Source: JBDTNL01 sp039933785 (GTDB lineage: Bacteria > Acidobacteriota > Thermoanaerobaculia > Multivoradales > JAGPDF01). Taken from it: DNA of 64,000 nucleotides. The translations under genes were made by a program, and so were the position numbers. Position 1 is the first letter of the stretch, and every line of letters begins with the position of its first letter. This document shows, piece by piece, positions 36,323 through 45,284 of this stretch. The notes below the pieces were generated by a model, which was given only the letters and a program-made list of their open reading frames with translations, was not told the origin of the DNA and did no database searches. The stretch lies in the NCBI GenBank assembly GCA_039933785.1, contig JBDTNL010000014.1, positions 1-64,000 on the forward strand. Direction: 5' to 3'.

Positions 36323-36402
36323 CCCGTTTCCAACTGCGGCGAGCCCGGTCGCCTCGCTCGCCGTTGAATGGGCTTAGCAGATCCCGGGGAGGACACGCGG
36401 AA

Positions 36403-37080
36403 ATGCAGATGCAGGTGGAAGTGGACAACGAGACACCGATCGATTCGAGCACTCAGACTCGACAGCGCCTGCTTGACGCCTCAGAAGCGCTCTTTGCCGA
36501 ACGGGGCTTCCGCGGCGCTTCGGTGCGCGACATCACCCAGGCCGCGGCCTGCAACCTCGCCTCCGTGAACTACCACTTCGGCGGCAAGTCGAACCTCTAC
36601 CGCGAGGTCATCATGCGCCGTCTGACCGAGCTTCGCGCCGGTCGTCTCGGCGCCGTGGATGGTGCCATGCAACGGGCGGAGACGGAGCCCACGGTCGAGC
36701 TTCTGCTGCGCTCGTTCACCATCGCCTTCCTCGAGCCTCTGGTACAGAGCAGCGCCGGTCGCCGGTGGGTCAACTTGATGTCGCGCGAGATGCTCGATCC
36801 GCAGCTGCCGCGGGACATGTTTCGCACCGAGATGGTGCTGCCGATCCACCAGGCGCTCGGGCACGCGCTGCAACGCCTCTGTCCCCGGCTCTCGCCCGAG
36901 GTCACCGAGCTCTGTGTCGATTCCCTGATCGGGCAGCTGGTGTACATCGAGCGCCTGCATCGCTGCACCGAGCTTTCGACGACGCCGGCGGATCTGCTGT
37001 TTTCGTTGCCCGCTCGAGTCGACCACACGGTCAGGTTCACCGCCGCCGCCATCGAAGTCCTAGCCTCCGAGAAGGGATGA
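36403..37080 (+). CDS. TetR/AcrR-family transcriptional regulator (CecR-like)
   Basis: A 225-aa repressor. The N-terminal helix-turn-helix is typical: 'LLDASEALFAERGFRGASVR', 'DITQAAACNLASVNYHFGGK' and 'SNLYREVIMRRL'. The C-terminal ligand domain resembles the CerR/CecR (DUF1956) type, often located before RND or ABC efflux genes. It directly precedes tolC, MFP and RND genes and very probably controls them through the palindrome in the promoter. ATG 36403 has GGGGAGG upstream. Its stop overlaps the next start as ATGA. Confidence 0.92.
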   Translation: MQMQVEVDNETPIDSSTQTRQRLLDASEALFAERGFRGASVRDITQAAACNLASVNYHFGGKSNLYREVIMRRLTELRAGRLGAVDGAMQRAETEPTVELLLRSFTIAFLEPLVQSSAGRRWVNLMSREMLDPQLPRDMFRTEMVLPIHQALGHALQRLCPRLSPEVTELCVDSLIGQLVYIERLHRCTELSTTPADLLFSLPARVDHTVRFTAAAIEVLASEKG

Positions 37081-38600
37081 GCATGCGACCGCGCTGGTTT
37101 CGGCGCGCCCTCCTGGGCGCGGTTGTCCTACTCCCGGCCTTGGTTGGCCCGGCGCGACTGGCCGCCGCGACGCCGTCGGTGGCGCCCGCGGCCGATCGGC
37201 CGTGGGTCCCCGCGGCGGGTGAGAAGCCGGCCCCTCTGCTGGTGCCGGAGGCCGGCGCCGCGGCGTCGATTCCCGCCGGGACGCAGGTGACGTTGGCGCA
37301 AGTGCTCGATCTGGCGCTCCGCAACAGCCCGGTCACCCGCGAGACTTGGCTCGCCGCCAAGGCCGCGGCCGCCGAGGTCGGCGTGCAGCGCGCCCAGTAC
37401 TACCCGACGCTCAATGCCGGCGCCAACCTCACGCGCGTGCAACAGGCGCAGGTCGGCGGCACCTTCCATGTTCGCCAGACCACGTACGGCCCGACCGCCG
37501 AGTTCTCGTTCCTGCTCTTCGATCTCGGCGGCCGCCGCGGCGATCTCGACGAGGCGAAGCAGGCGCTGCTCGCTGCCGACTGGTCGCACAACGCCGCCAT
37601 CCAGGACGTGGTGTTGAACGTGCAGCGCGCCTACTACAGCTATCTCGGCTCGGTGGGCCTGCGCGACTCGCTGCTCGGATCGATCAAGCAGGCCGAGGTG
37701 AGCGTGAACTCGGCCGAGGCGCGGCGCGGTGCGGGGTTGGCCACCATCGCCGACGTTCTGCAATCGCGCACGCTGCTCGAACAGGAGAGGCTCGCGCTCG
37801 CCCAGACCGAGGGCGACATGAAGTCGATCAAGGGGGCCCTGGCGACCGCGGTCGGCCTGCCGCCCAACATCGAAGTCGAGGTGAGCACACTCGGTGCGCT
37901 GCCCAAAGACTTGCCAGAGCTTCCCGGTCTCATGGGGTCGACGGCCGACATGGGGAAGCTTCTGCAGACCGCGCTCGCCGACCGCCCGGACCTGCTCGCC
38001 GAGCGCGCGCGAGTGAACGCCGCCGCGGCGCGCATCGCACAGGAACGCAGCGCCGGTCTGCCCAGCCTGTCCTTCGACACGACTGCGAACCGCACGTTTT
38101 ACGATCACGTGCCGGGCTCGCGTCCGAGCACCAACTACAGCGCTCAGCTGGCCCTGCGGGTGCCGCTCTTCACCGGCTTCGAGACCAAGTTCAAGGTCGC
38201 CAAGGCCAAGGCCGAGGCCGATCTCGAGCAGGCTCGCCTCGACCAGGCGGTGCAGCAAACGATGCTCGACGTGTGGACGAGCTACTACAAGCTGCAGACC
38301 GCCGCGCAGTCGGTCGCGAGCAGCCGGGCGCTGCTCGACAGCGCCGGGCAGAGCGCTGATGTATCGGGCGGGCGCTACAAGGAAGGGGTCGGCGACATCC
38401 TCGAGCTGCTGACCTCGCAGAGCGCGCTCGCCGACGCGCGGGCGCGCGAGATCGTTTCGCGAGCCCAGTGGTTCATCGCCCTCGCCGAGCTGCAACGGGC
38501 GACCGGCGCGCTGCAGCTGGCGCTTCCCGGTACCGACGACCCCGACAATTCCGCCAATCCTCCAATACCGACCGCGACGGAGCCGCAGGCCCATCCATGA
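37077..38600 (+). CDS. TolC-family outer-membrane efflux protein
   Basis: A 507-aa outer-membrane channel. The signal peptide spans about residues 1-33 and is followed by a Pro/Ala-rich linker. Two TolC repeats show 'ALRNSPVTRETWLAAKAAAA', 'GAGLATIADVLQSRTLLEQE' and 'RYKEGVGDILELLTSQSALA', the coiled-coil landmarks of the family. It forms the exit duct of the adjacent RND pump. The start is ATG 37077 (ATGA overlap) or ATG 37083, which has better spacing from AGAAGGG. Confidence 0.92.
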   Translation: MSMRPRWFRRALLGAVVLLPALVGPARLAAATPSVAPAADRPWVPAAGEKPAPLLVPEAGAAASIPAGTQVTLAQVLDLALRNSPVTRETWLAAKAAAAEVGVQRAQYYPTLNAGANLTRVQQAQVGGTFHVRQTTYGPTAEFSFLLFDLGGRRGDLDEAKQALLAADWSHNAAIQDVVLNVQRAYYSYLGSVGLRDSLLGSIKQAEVSVNSAEARRGAGLATIADVLQSRTLLEQERLALAQTEGDMKSIKGALATAVGLPPNIEVEVSTLGALPKDLPELPGLMGSTADMGKLLQTALADRPDLLAERARVNAAAARIAQERSAGLPSLSFDTTANRTFYDHVPGSRPSTNYSAQLALRVPLFTGFETKFKVAKAKAEADLEQARLDQAVQQTMLDVWTSYYKLQTAAQSVASSRALLDSAGQSADVSGGRYKEGVGDILELLTSQSALADARAREIVSRAQWFIALAELQRATGALQLALPGTDDPDNSANPPIPTATEPQAHP

Positions 38601-39724
38601 CGACCCTCTCTCCTTCTTATCGCGCCGCGACGCTGGCGGTGTCCGTGCTGCCGTTCCTTCTTCTCGCCTGCGGCAAAGGCAACCCGAAGTCCGCGGCGCC
38701 CCCCAGCATGCCGGTCGTGGTGGGCGCGGTAACGCGCGAAGACGTGCCGGTCGAATGGCGCGGCGTCGGCGCCATCGAGGCGATCAGCGCGGTCGCGGTG
38801 AAATCGCAGGTGGGCGGCGAGCTGGTTGGCGTCCATTTCCAGGAGGGGCAGGACGTCAAGCAGGGCGACCTCCTGTTCACCATCGACGAGCGACCTTTCA
38901 CCGCCGCCCTGCGTACGGCGCAGGCACAGCTCGAGCGCGATCGCGCGCTGGCGCAGAGCGCGCAATCCGAAGCCAAGCGCTACGAGGAGCTGGTGAGCAA
39001 GGAGTTCGTGACCCGCTCGCAGACCGACGAGAAGAGCGCGCAGGCGGTCTCTTCGCAGGCCACCGTGCGCGCCGACGAAGCGCAACTGGAACGCGCCAAG
39101 CTCGATCTCCAGTACTGCCGCATCCTGGCGCCGCTCAGCGGACGCACCGGGAGCGTGGCGCTGAAGCAGGGCAACGTGGTCAAGGCCAACGACGACAAGC
39201 CGCTGGTGGTGATCCAGCAGATGGCGCCCATCCGGGCGGCGTTCTCGCTGCCGCAGCAGTTCCTCGGTCAAGTCCTGGCGCGCTCCAAGGCGTCGACGCT
39301 GATGGCGTCGGTGAAGGCACCCGAGGATCCCGGCCCGCCGCACACCGGCGCGCTGGTCTTCATCGACAACGCCGTCGACGCATCGAGCGGCACGATCGCG
39401 GTCAAGGCGGAGTTCGCGAACCAGGATCGCCAGCTCTGGCCGGGTCAGTTCGTGAACGTGAACCTGGTGCTCGACACCGACCAGGGCGTGGTGGTGGCTC
39501 CGAGCCAGGCGATCCAGGGCGGGCAGAACGGCGACTACGTGTTCGTGGTCAAGGAAGACCAGACGGTGGAGATGCGACCGGTCACGGTGCGCCGCGCCGC
39601 CGGCGACAAGACGGTGATCGACAAGGGTCTCGAGCCCGGGGAGCGCGTGGTGGTCGAGGGCCAGCTCCGCCTTCAACCCGGCGCGCACGTCGAGGTCCAG
39701 ACGCCCAAGGCCCCGGCCGGCTAG
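38597..39724 (+). CDS. RND efflux periplasmic adaptor (MFP/HlyD family) lipoprotein
   Basis: A 375-aa adaptor with lipobox L-L-A-C (about residue 25). Barrel-sandwich halves appear around 'VAVKSQVGGELVGVHFQEGQ' and 'ILAPLSGRTGSVALKQGNVV', separated by an alpha hairpin. A beta-barrel ('LWPGQFVNVNLVL') and membrane-proximal domain complete the fold. It links the RND permease with TolC. The start overlaps the tolC stop as ATGA. Confidence 0.93.
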   Translation: MTTLSPSYRAATLAVSVLPFLLLACGKGNPKSAAPPSMPVVVGAVTREDVPVEWRGVGAIEAISAVAVKSQVGGELVGVHFQEGQDVKQGDLLFTIDERPFTAALRTAQAQLERDRALAQSAQSEAKRYEELVSKEFVTRSQTDEKSAQAVSSQATVRADEAQLERAKLDLQYCRILAPLSGRTGSVALKQGNVVKANDDKPLVVIQQMAPIRAAFSLPQQFLGQVLARSKASTLMASVKAPEDPGPPHTGALVFIDNAVDASSGTIAVKAEFANQDRQLWPGQFVNVNLVLDTDQGVVVAPSQAIQGGQNGDYVFVVKEDQTVEMRPVTVRRAAGDKTVIDKGLEPGERVVVEGQLRLQPGAHVEVQTPKAPAG

Positions 39725-39754
39725 GCGAGCGGCGAGAGCGCGGGAGACCTGCCG

Positions 39755-42700
39755 ATGAACATTGCCGAACTCTTCATTCGCCGCCCGGTCGCGACCACGC
39801 TGGTGATGCTGGCGATCTTGCTCGCCGGCATCATGGGTTACCAGCGCCTGGCGGTCAACGATCTGCCCAACGTCGATTATCCGACCATCAACGTCTCGGC
39901 GGTCCTGCCGGGCGCCAGCCCGGAGACCATGGCGGCGTCCGTCGCCACGCCGCTCGAACGACAGTTCTCGACTATCGCCGGCCTCGATGCGATGTCCTCG
40001 ACCAGCGTTCTCGGCGGCACGTCGGTGACGCTGCAGTTCAACCTCTCGCGTGACCTCGACTCCGCGGCGCAGGATGTCCAGTCGGCGATCGCCGCGGCGG
40101 CCCGCCAACTGCCGCCCAACATGCCGAGCCCGCCGACGTACAACAAGAGCAATCCGGCGGCCTCGCCGATCCTGTATTTCGCCCTCACCTCGAAAACCAT
40201 GCCCCTGCAGCGCCTCGACGAATACGGCGAGGTGATGATGGCGCAACGCATCTCGACGGTGTCGGGTGTAGCGCAGGTGAGCGTCTTCGGCGCCCAGAAG
40301 TTCGCCGTCCGCGTGCAGCTCGATCCCAAGGAGCTGGCGGCGCGCGGCATCGGTGTGAACGAGGTGCAGAGCGCCATCACCAGCAATAACGTCAACCTGC
40401 CGACCGGAGTTCTCTTCGGCAAGCAGCGCGCCTTCACCGTGCAGGCGAGCGGTCAGCTGCTCGACGCGGCGGCGTACCGGCCGCTGGTGGTCGGCTATCG
40501 CAACGGTTCGCCGGTCAGGCTGCAGGATGTCGCCCACGTCATCGACGGCGTCGAGGCCGACAAGGTGGCGAGCTGGTACATCGACAAGAACGAAGCCCAG
40601 CGCTCGATCGTGCTCGCCGTGCAGCGTCAGCCGGGAACCAACACCGTCCAGGTGGCGAAGGACGTGCGCAAGCTCCTGCCCCTGTTCGAGCAGCAGCTGC
40701 CGGCGTCGGTGAAGCTCAACATGTTGTACGACCGCTCGGTGTCGATCCAGGCCTCGGTGAGCGATGTGAAATTCAGCCTGTTCCTGGCGCTCTGCCTGGT
40801 GGTGCTGGTGATCTTCTTGTTCCTGCGCAACCTCTCGGCGACGCTGATCCCGACTCTGGCGCTGCCGATGTCGATCATCGGCACGTTCGCCGTCATGTAC
40901 GTGCTCGACTACAGCGTCGACAATCTCTCGCTGATGGCCTTGACCCTGTCGGTGGGCTTCGTCGTCGACGACGCGATCGTGATGCTCGAGAACATCGTGC
41001 GCCACATGGAGATGGGGAAGACGCCGCTCCGCGCGGCGCTCGACGGCTCGCGCGAGATCGGGTTCACCATCGTTTCGATGACCCTGTCGCTCACCGCCGT
41101 GTTCATTCCGGTGCTCCTCATGGGCGGCATCCTGGGGCGCTTGTTCCGGGAATTCGCGGTCACCATCACGGCCGCGGTCTTGATCTCGGGCTTCGTCTCG
41201 CTGACCCTGACGCCGATGATGTGCGCCATGTTCCTGCGCCACACCAAGAAGCGGGACGACGGAACGCCGGCGCACGGTCGCCTGTATGAGGCCATGGAAC
41301 GCTTTTTCGACGCGCTCCTCGGAGGCTATCGCCGATCGCTCGACTGGGTGCTCGACCACCGCCGGTGGGCCGTGGCGGTGTTGGTGGCCTTGGTGGCGCT
41401 GCAAGTCTGGTTGTTCACCCTCGTCCCCAAGGGTTTTCTGCCGCTCGAAGACACCGGCTCGATCATCTGTTCGACCCTGGGACCGGAAGGCATGTCGTTC
41501 GAGGCCATGGTCAAGGAGCAGACGAAGGCGGTCGAGATCATCCAGCAGCACCCGGCGGTCGACCAGTTCATGTCGTCGGTAGGTCGCGGCCGTGGCGGCG
41601 CCGCTTCGGCTACCAACGGCGGCATCATCTTCGTCCGCCTCAAGCCGCTCAACCAGCGTACCGAATCGGTCGACGACGTGATCCGCGATCTGCGCGGCAA
41701 GCTCTCACGGCTACCGAACATCCAGGTCTTCTTGCAGAATCCGCCGCCCATCCAGCTGCCCGGCGCGGCGAGCCGGAGCCTTTACCAGCTCGCGCTCCAG
41801 GGTTCGGACACCAAGGAGCTCTACGCTTCGGCGGCGGCGCTCGAGACCACGATGCGCGGCATGACCGATCTCTTGGTGGACGTGAACTCGGACCTGCAGA
41901 TCAAGAACCCGACGGTGGCGATCGACATCAATCGCGACCGCGCGGCGGCGCTCGGCGTGTCCGCCCTGCAGATCGAGGACGCGCTCTATTCGGCGTACGG
42001 CTCGCGTCAGGTCTCGACCATCTTCACCTCCACGAACCAGTACCAGGTCATCCTCGAGAGCCGGCCGGAGGATCAACGCGACCCGGCGGCGCTCAACATG
42101 CTCAAGGTGCGTTCGCAGAGCGGCGACCTGGTTCCCCTGTCGACTCTGGCAACGATTCGCAACACGGTGGGCCCGCTGAGCGTGGCGCACGTCGGGCAGC
42201 TGCCCGCGGTGACGATCTCGTTCGACCTGAAAAAGGGCGTGCCGCTCGGCGATGCGGTGGCGGCGGTGACCAAGGTGGCGGCGAAGAGCCTTCCGGCGAC
42301 CGTGACCTATGGCTTCCAAGGCACCGCGCAGGCCTTCCAGGCGTCGGTTCAGGGCCTCAACCTGTTGCTGCTCCTGGCCATCGCGGTGATTTATCTCGTA
42401 CTCGGTATCTTGTACGAGAGCTTCATTCACCCCATCACCATCCTCTCGGCCCTGCCGCTCGCGGGGGTGGGAGCCCTCCTGACCCTGCTGATCTTTCGCC
42501 AAGATCTCTCGCTTTACGCCTTCGTGGGTCTGATCATGCTGGTCGGCATCGTGAAGAAGAACGGCATCATGATGGTCGACTTCGCGATCGAGGCGCGCAA
42601 GCACGGCGCGACCGCGGTCGATGCCATTCGCGAGGCCTGCACGGTGCGCTTCCGACCCATCACCATGACCACCATGGCGGCGTTCATGGGCACCCTGCCG

Positions 42701-42988
42701 ATCGCCCTCGGCCTCGGCGCGGGCGCTGAGTCGCGGCGGCCGCTCGGTCTCGCGGTAGTCGGCGGGTTGGTGTTCTCGCAACTGCTGACGCTCTACATCA
42801 CCCCGGTCGTGTACCTCTACATGGAGGCCTTCTCCGGCTGGCTCGGACGCAAGGCTCCGGGTCTGAGTGGTGGTGGAGAAGGCGCCGGCGAGAGCGACGG
42901 CGAGGCCGGAAAAGAGCTCGAGAAGACCCAACCCGGCGGGCGCGTGCCGCAAGCTGCCGCGTTCGCTCCCGCTGGCGGTCACGACTAG
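39755..42988 (+). CDS. RND efflux permease (AcrB/MdtBC type)
   Basis: A 1077-aa inner-membrane pump. It begins MNIAELFIRRPVATTLVMLA as in the MdtB/MdtC/MuxB subgroup. The proton relay is intact: D405-D406 in 'VGFVVDDAIVMLENIVRH' and K934 in 'GIVKKNGIMMVDFA'. Porter-domain segments 'LPNVDYPTINVSAVLPGASP' and 'TVSGVAQVSVFGAQKF' are present. As a proton antiporter it exports drugs or other amphiphiles with the two preceding gene products. Only one permease is present, so it would act as a homotrimer unlike the MdtBC heterotrimer. Confidence 0.95.
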   Translation: MNIAELFIRRPVATTLVMLAILLAGIMGYQRLAVNDLPNVDYPTINVSAVLPGASPETMAASVATPLERQFSTIAGLDAMSSTSVLGGTSVTLQFNLSRDLDSAAQDVQSAIAAAARQLPPNMPSPPTYNKSNPAASPILYFALTSKTMPLQRLDEYGEVMMAQRISTVSGVAQVSVFGAQKFAVRVQLDPKELAARGIGVNEVQSAITSNNVNLPTGVLFGKQRAFTVQASGQLLDAAAYRPLVVGYRNGSPVRLQDVAHVIDGVEADKVASWYIDKNEAQRSIVLAVQRQPGTNTVQVAKDVRKLLPLFEQQLPASVKLNMLYDRSVSIQASVSDVKFSLFLALCLVVLVIFLFLRNLSATLIPTLALPMSIIGTFAVMYVLDYSVDNLSLMALTLSVGFVVDDAIVMLENIVRHMEMGKTPLRAALDGSREIGFTIVSMTLSLTAVFIPVLLMGGILGRLFREFAVTITAAVLISGFVSLTLTPMMCAMFLRHTKKRDDGTPAHGRLYEAMERFFDALLGGYRRSLDWVLDHRRWAVAVLVALVALQVWLFTLVPKGFLPLEDTGSIICSTLGPEGMSFEAMVKEQTKAVEIIQQHPAVDQFMSSVGRGRGGAASATNGGIIFVRLKPLNQRTESVDDVIRDLRGKLSRLPNIQVFLQNPPPIQLPGAASRSLYQLALQGSDTKELYASAAALETTMRGMTDLLVDVNSDLQIKNPTVAIDINRDRAAALGVSALQIEDALYSAYGSRQVSTIFTSTNQYQVILESRPEDQRDPAALNMLKVRSQSGDLVPLSTLATIRNTVGPLSVAHVGQLPAVTISFDLKKGVPLGDAVAAVTKVAAKSLPATVTYGFQGTAQAFQASVQGLNLLLLLAIAVIYLVLGILYESFIHPITILSALPLAGVGALLTLLIFRQDLSLYAFVGLIMLVGIVKKNGIMMVDFAIEARKHGATAVDAIREACTVRFRPITMTTMAAFMGTLPIALGLGAGAESRRPLGLAVVGGLVFSQLLTLYITPVVYLYMEAFSGWLGRKAPGLSGGGEGAGESDGEAGKELEKTQPGGRVPQAAAFAPAGGHD

Positions 42989-42994
42989 GCGGCG

Positions 42995-43651
42995 ATGGAG
43001 GCGGTCGCCGCAATCACCGCAGTCGATCACCTCCTGCTGGGCGCTCCGGATCTGGATCGTGGCGTTGCCTGGATCGAGGCGCGGGCCGGCGTTCGGGCTT
43101 CCGCCGGTGGCAGTCATCCCGGCAAGGGCACTCGCAACGCGCTCCTCGCGCTCGGCTCTCGCCGGTACCTCGAGATTCTGGCGCCGGATCCCGCGCAGCC
43201 AGCGATGTCGGGCCGCTTGGCGACCCGGCTCCAGCAAGTGGCCGGGCGCGAGCCGAGGCTCATCCTGTGGGCGGCGGCGACAACCGATCTGGACGATTTG
43301 GTGCGCCGCGCCGGCGCCGCGAACCTCGAGCTGGAGGGCCCGCTCGCCGGATCGCGGTCGCGCCCCGACGGCGAGGTTGTCCGCTGGCGCGTCGCCATCG
43401 CGGTGGGCGCGACCGCCGACCGATTGGAGGGCGCCCTGCCCTTCTTCATCGAGTGGCAGACGCCGCTTCATCCTTCCCTGGATTCTCCCGCCGGGTGCGA
43501 TCTGCTGACCCTCGACCTTGCGAGCCCCTATCCCGACGAGCTCCGCGACGTCTTGGCCTGCCTCGGCATCGAGGCGGTCGTGCGGACCGCGAAACAGAAC
43601 GGGCTCAGCGCCCGCTTGCAAACACCTCTCGGCGTTCTCGACCTCGAATAG
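42995..43651 (+). CDS. VOC/glyoxalase-like domain protein
   Basis: A 218-aa protein of the glyoxalase-like (Glyoxalase_3) group: 'AITAVDHLLLGAPDLDRGVA' at the N-terminus and 'GTRNALLALGSRRYLEILAP' with the conserved metal-region glutamate. The enzyme reaction is unknown for most members. It begins 6 bp after the RND gene and may be its last operon member. Confidence 0.8.
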   Translation: MEAVAAITAVDHLLLGAPDLDRGVAWIEARAGVRASAGGSHPGKGTRNALLALGSRRYLEILAPDPAQPAMSGRLATRLQQVAGREPRLILWAAATTDLDDLVRRAGAANLELEGPLAGSRSRPDGEVVRWRVAIAVGATADRLEGALPFFIEWQTPLHPSLDSPAGCDLLTLDLASPYPDELRDVLACLGIEAVVRTAKQNGLSARLQTPLGVLDLE

Positions 43652-43700
43652 CCTCCCGCGCGCCGCCGCGGCCCGGGAGCGCATCGGACCGGTTGCGTTT

Positions 43701-43724
43701 CGTTATATTTATTCTCATATATCG
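43701..43724 (+). promoter_or_regulatory. ModE-like operator upstream of modA
   Basis: A 24-bp imperfect palindrome, CGTTATAT-N8-ATATATCG, in which seven of eight arm positions are symmetric. It resembles the ModE molybdate-repressor box of enteric modA promoters in half-site sequence and total length. It stands out as an AT-rich island and ends 31 bp before the modA start. Confidence 0.65.
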
Positions 43725-43755
43725 TAGAACCTTCGAAGGGATCGCAGAGCCGAGC

Positions 43756-44532
43756 ATGAAACGCACACCGACCCACTTTGCCCTCGTCGTTGCGTCGGCT
43801 CTCGCCACTCTTTCGAGCCTCGACGCGGCGGCGGCGAAGGCCGCCGATCTCACCGTGTTCGCCGCCGCCAGTCTGACCAACGTCCTCCAGGAGCTCGGCA
43901 CCGCGTACGAGACATCCGGCGGAGACCACGTCGTCTACAACTTCGGCGCGTCGAGCACCCTGGCGCGGCAGATCGACGAGGGCGCTCCGGCCGACGTCTT
44001 CTTCTGCGCCGACGAGGCCAAGATGGACGGCCTCGAGAAGCGGGGCGAGCTCGTCCCCGGCACGCGTTCGAGCCTGCTGTCGAATGCGCTCGTCATCGTG
44101 GTGGCGGCGGACTCCAAGATCAAGATCGCCAGTCCGCGCGACCTCACAACGTCGGCCATTCGTGTACTCGCCCTGGCCGATCCGCAGACCGTACCGGCAG
44201 GGATCTACGCCAAGGCCTACCTACGCACCGCGGGCGTCTGGCACGACGTGATCGATAAAGTCGTGCCGACAGAGAACGTGCGCGCCGCCCTTTCCGCCGT
44301 CGAGGCTGGCAACGCCGAGGCGGCCATCGTCTACAGGACCGACGCCGCGATCTCGGTCAAGGTGCGCGTGGCCTTCGATGTTCCGCTGGTCGAGGCACCG
44401 AAAATCTCCTACCCCGTGGCGGTCCTCAAACAGAGCGCGAAGGTGGAAAACGCCAAGCGTTTCGTCGATTTCCTGAAATCGGCCGACGGGAAAGCCGCTT
44501 TCCGTCGTTACGGCTTCATCGTTCCCGACTGA
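43756..44532 (+). CDS. modA: Molybdate ABC transporter substrate-binding protein
   Basis: A 258-aa periplasmic binding protein. The signal peptide covers about residues 1-30. The mature N-terminus 'ADLTVFAAASLTNVLQELG' is the ModA signature, followed by 'GASSTLARQIDEGAPADVFF' and 'YRTDAAIS', both near oxyanion contacts. It binds molybdate or tungstate for a ModBC transporter. No modB or modC follows (the next gene is msrA), so the gene is separated from its partners. A ModE-like box upstream implies control by molybdate. Confidence 0.93.
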   Translation: MKRTPTHFALVVASALATLSSLDAAAAKAADLTVFAAASLTNVLQELGTAYETSGGDHVVYNFGASSTLARQIDEGAPADVFFCADEAKMDGLEKRGELVPGTRSSLLSNALVIVVAADSKIKIASPRDLTTSAIRVLALADPQTVPAGIYAKAYLRTAGVWHDVIDKVVPTENVRAALSAVEAGNAEAAIVYRTDAAISVKVRVAFDVPLVEAPKISYPVAVLKQSAKVENAKRFVDFLKSADGKAAFRRYGFIVPD

Positions 44533-44576
44533 AGTCACCTCGCGTATCCTGTGGGCTGCGAGAGAGGAGCGCAAAA

Positions 44577-45122
44577 ATGAGCGCAAGCGAACAAATCACC
44601 CTGGGTGGCGGGTGTTTCTGGTGCATCGAGGCGGTGTTCGACGAGTTGCGCGGTGTCACGCGAGTGGAGTCCGGCTATGCCGGCGGCCAGCTCGCGAATC
44701 CGACCTACCGTGAGGTCTGCGACGGTGACACGGGCCACACCGAGGTGGTCCGGGTCACCTTCGATCCTGCGGAGATCTCGCTCGCCGACTTGCTGGGGGT
44801 CTTCTTCGTGGCCCACGATCCGACGACGCTCAATCGCCAGGGCGCCGATGCCGGCACGCAATATCGCTCAGCGATCTACTATCTGAACGCCGAGCAGAAG
44901 CAAACCGCAGAGGCGGTCATGCGCGAAGTGGCGAGCTCCGCCCTGTGGGGCAAGGCGCCGCTCACGACCGAGCTGGCGCCGCTGGGCGACTTCTATCCCG
45001 CCGAGGACTACCATCGGGACTACTACCGCAACAATCCGAACCAGGGCTACTGCCGTGCGGTGATCGAGCCCAAGGTGGCTAAGGTGCGGAAGGAATTCCG
45101 CGATCGTCTCAAAAGAGCTTGA
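44577..45122 (+). CDS. msrA: Peptide-methionine (S)-S-oxide reductase
   Basis: A 181-aa repair enzyme that reduces methionine-S-sulfoxide. Catalytic C13 lies in GGGCFWCIEA, and further signatures are 'GYAGGQLANPTYREVCDGDT' with 'GHTEVVRVTFDP' and 'YHRDYYRNNPNQGYC'. No signal peptide, so it is cytoplasmic. ATG 44577 has GAGAGGAGC upstream. Length is typical. Confidence 0.97.
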   Translation: MSASEQITLGGGCFWCIEAVFDELRGVTRVESGYAGGQLANPTYREVCDGDTGHTEVVRVTFDPAEISLADLLGVFFVAHDPTTLNRQGADAGTQYRSAIYYLNAEQKQTAEAVMREVASSALWGKAPLTTELAPLGDFYPAEDYHRDYYRNNPNQGYCRAVIEPKVAKVRKEFRDRLKRA

Positions 45123-45128
45123 GTTTTT

Positions 45129-45161
45129 GAGCTTGACAAGCTCGCGCCCCGCACCCACAAT
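45129..45161 (+). promoter_or_regulatory. Promoter of the cysteine leader, with palindrome over the -35
   Basis: TTGACA (45133-45138), a 17-bp spacer and CACAAT (45156-45161). The -35 lies within an inverted repeat GAGCTT-GAC-AAGCTC (45129-45143), and GAGCTTGA is also repeated directly at 45115-45122. The palindrome may bind a regulator. The expected transcription start (about 45168-45171) is at the leader ATG. Confidence 0.6.
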
Positions 45162-45170
45162 GCGCGCACG

Positions 45171-45284
45171 ATGCTGAATCGTGAAGTGCCCCCCTCATCG
45201 ACCTACTCGCTGGCGCTCGTTTTGAGCTCCATGTGCTGTATGTGTCGCTGTATGACCCGACCCAGGGGTGCGCTCCGCGTGTAG
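45171..45284 (+). CDS. Cys-rich leader peptide of the sulfate-assimilation operon
   Basis: A 37-codon ORF whose central part reads S-S-M-C-C-M-C-R-C-M-T-R. Four Cys codons occur within six positions (TGC 45234, TGT 45237, 45243, 45249). No Shine-Dalgarno sequence is present, and the ATG lies 0-3 bases from the predicted transcription start, so translation may be leaderless. A shorter ORF from ATG 45231 is possible. Position, composition and the terminator downstream indicate an attenuation leader sensing charged tRNA-Cys. Similar polycysteine leaderless ORFs are known before sulfur genes in mycobacteria, but this peptide is not a recognisable copy. Confidence 0.7.
   Translation: MLNREVPPSSTYSLALVLSSMCCMCRCMTRPRGALRV

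Larger units (their letters stand above)
36107..36402. other. Intergenic region with terminator and regulated promoter
   Basis: A 296-bp gap without a gene. Its second half holds a strong intrinsic terminator and the TetR/RND operon promoter listed separately; nothing notable is seen in 36107-36237. Confidence 0.6.

Noticed and set aside
38375..41551. 1058-aa minus-strand reading frame
   Set aside because: Antisense shadow (His/Arg/Asp-rich) of the TolC, adaptor and RND genes, which have unmistakable motifs.
41711..43684. 657-aa minus-strand reading frame
   Set aside because: Shadow of the RND permease and VOC genes; no ribosome site or recognisable fold.
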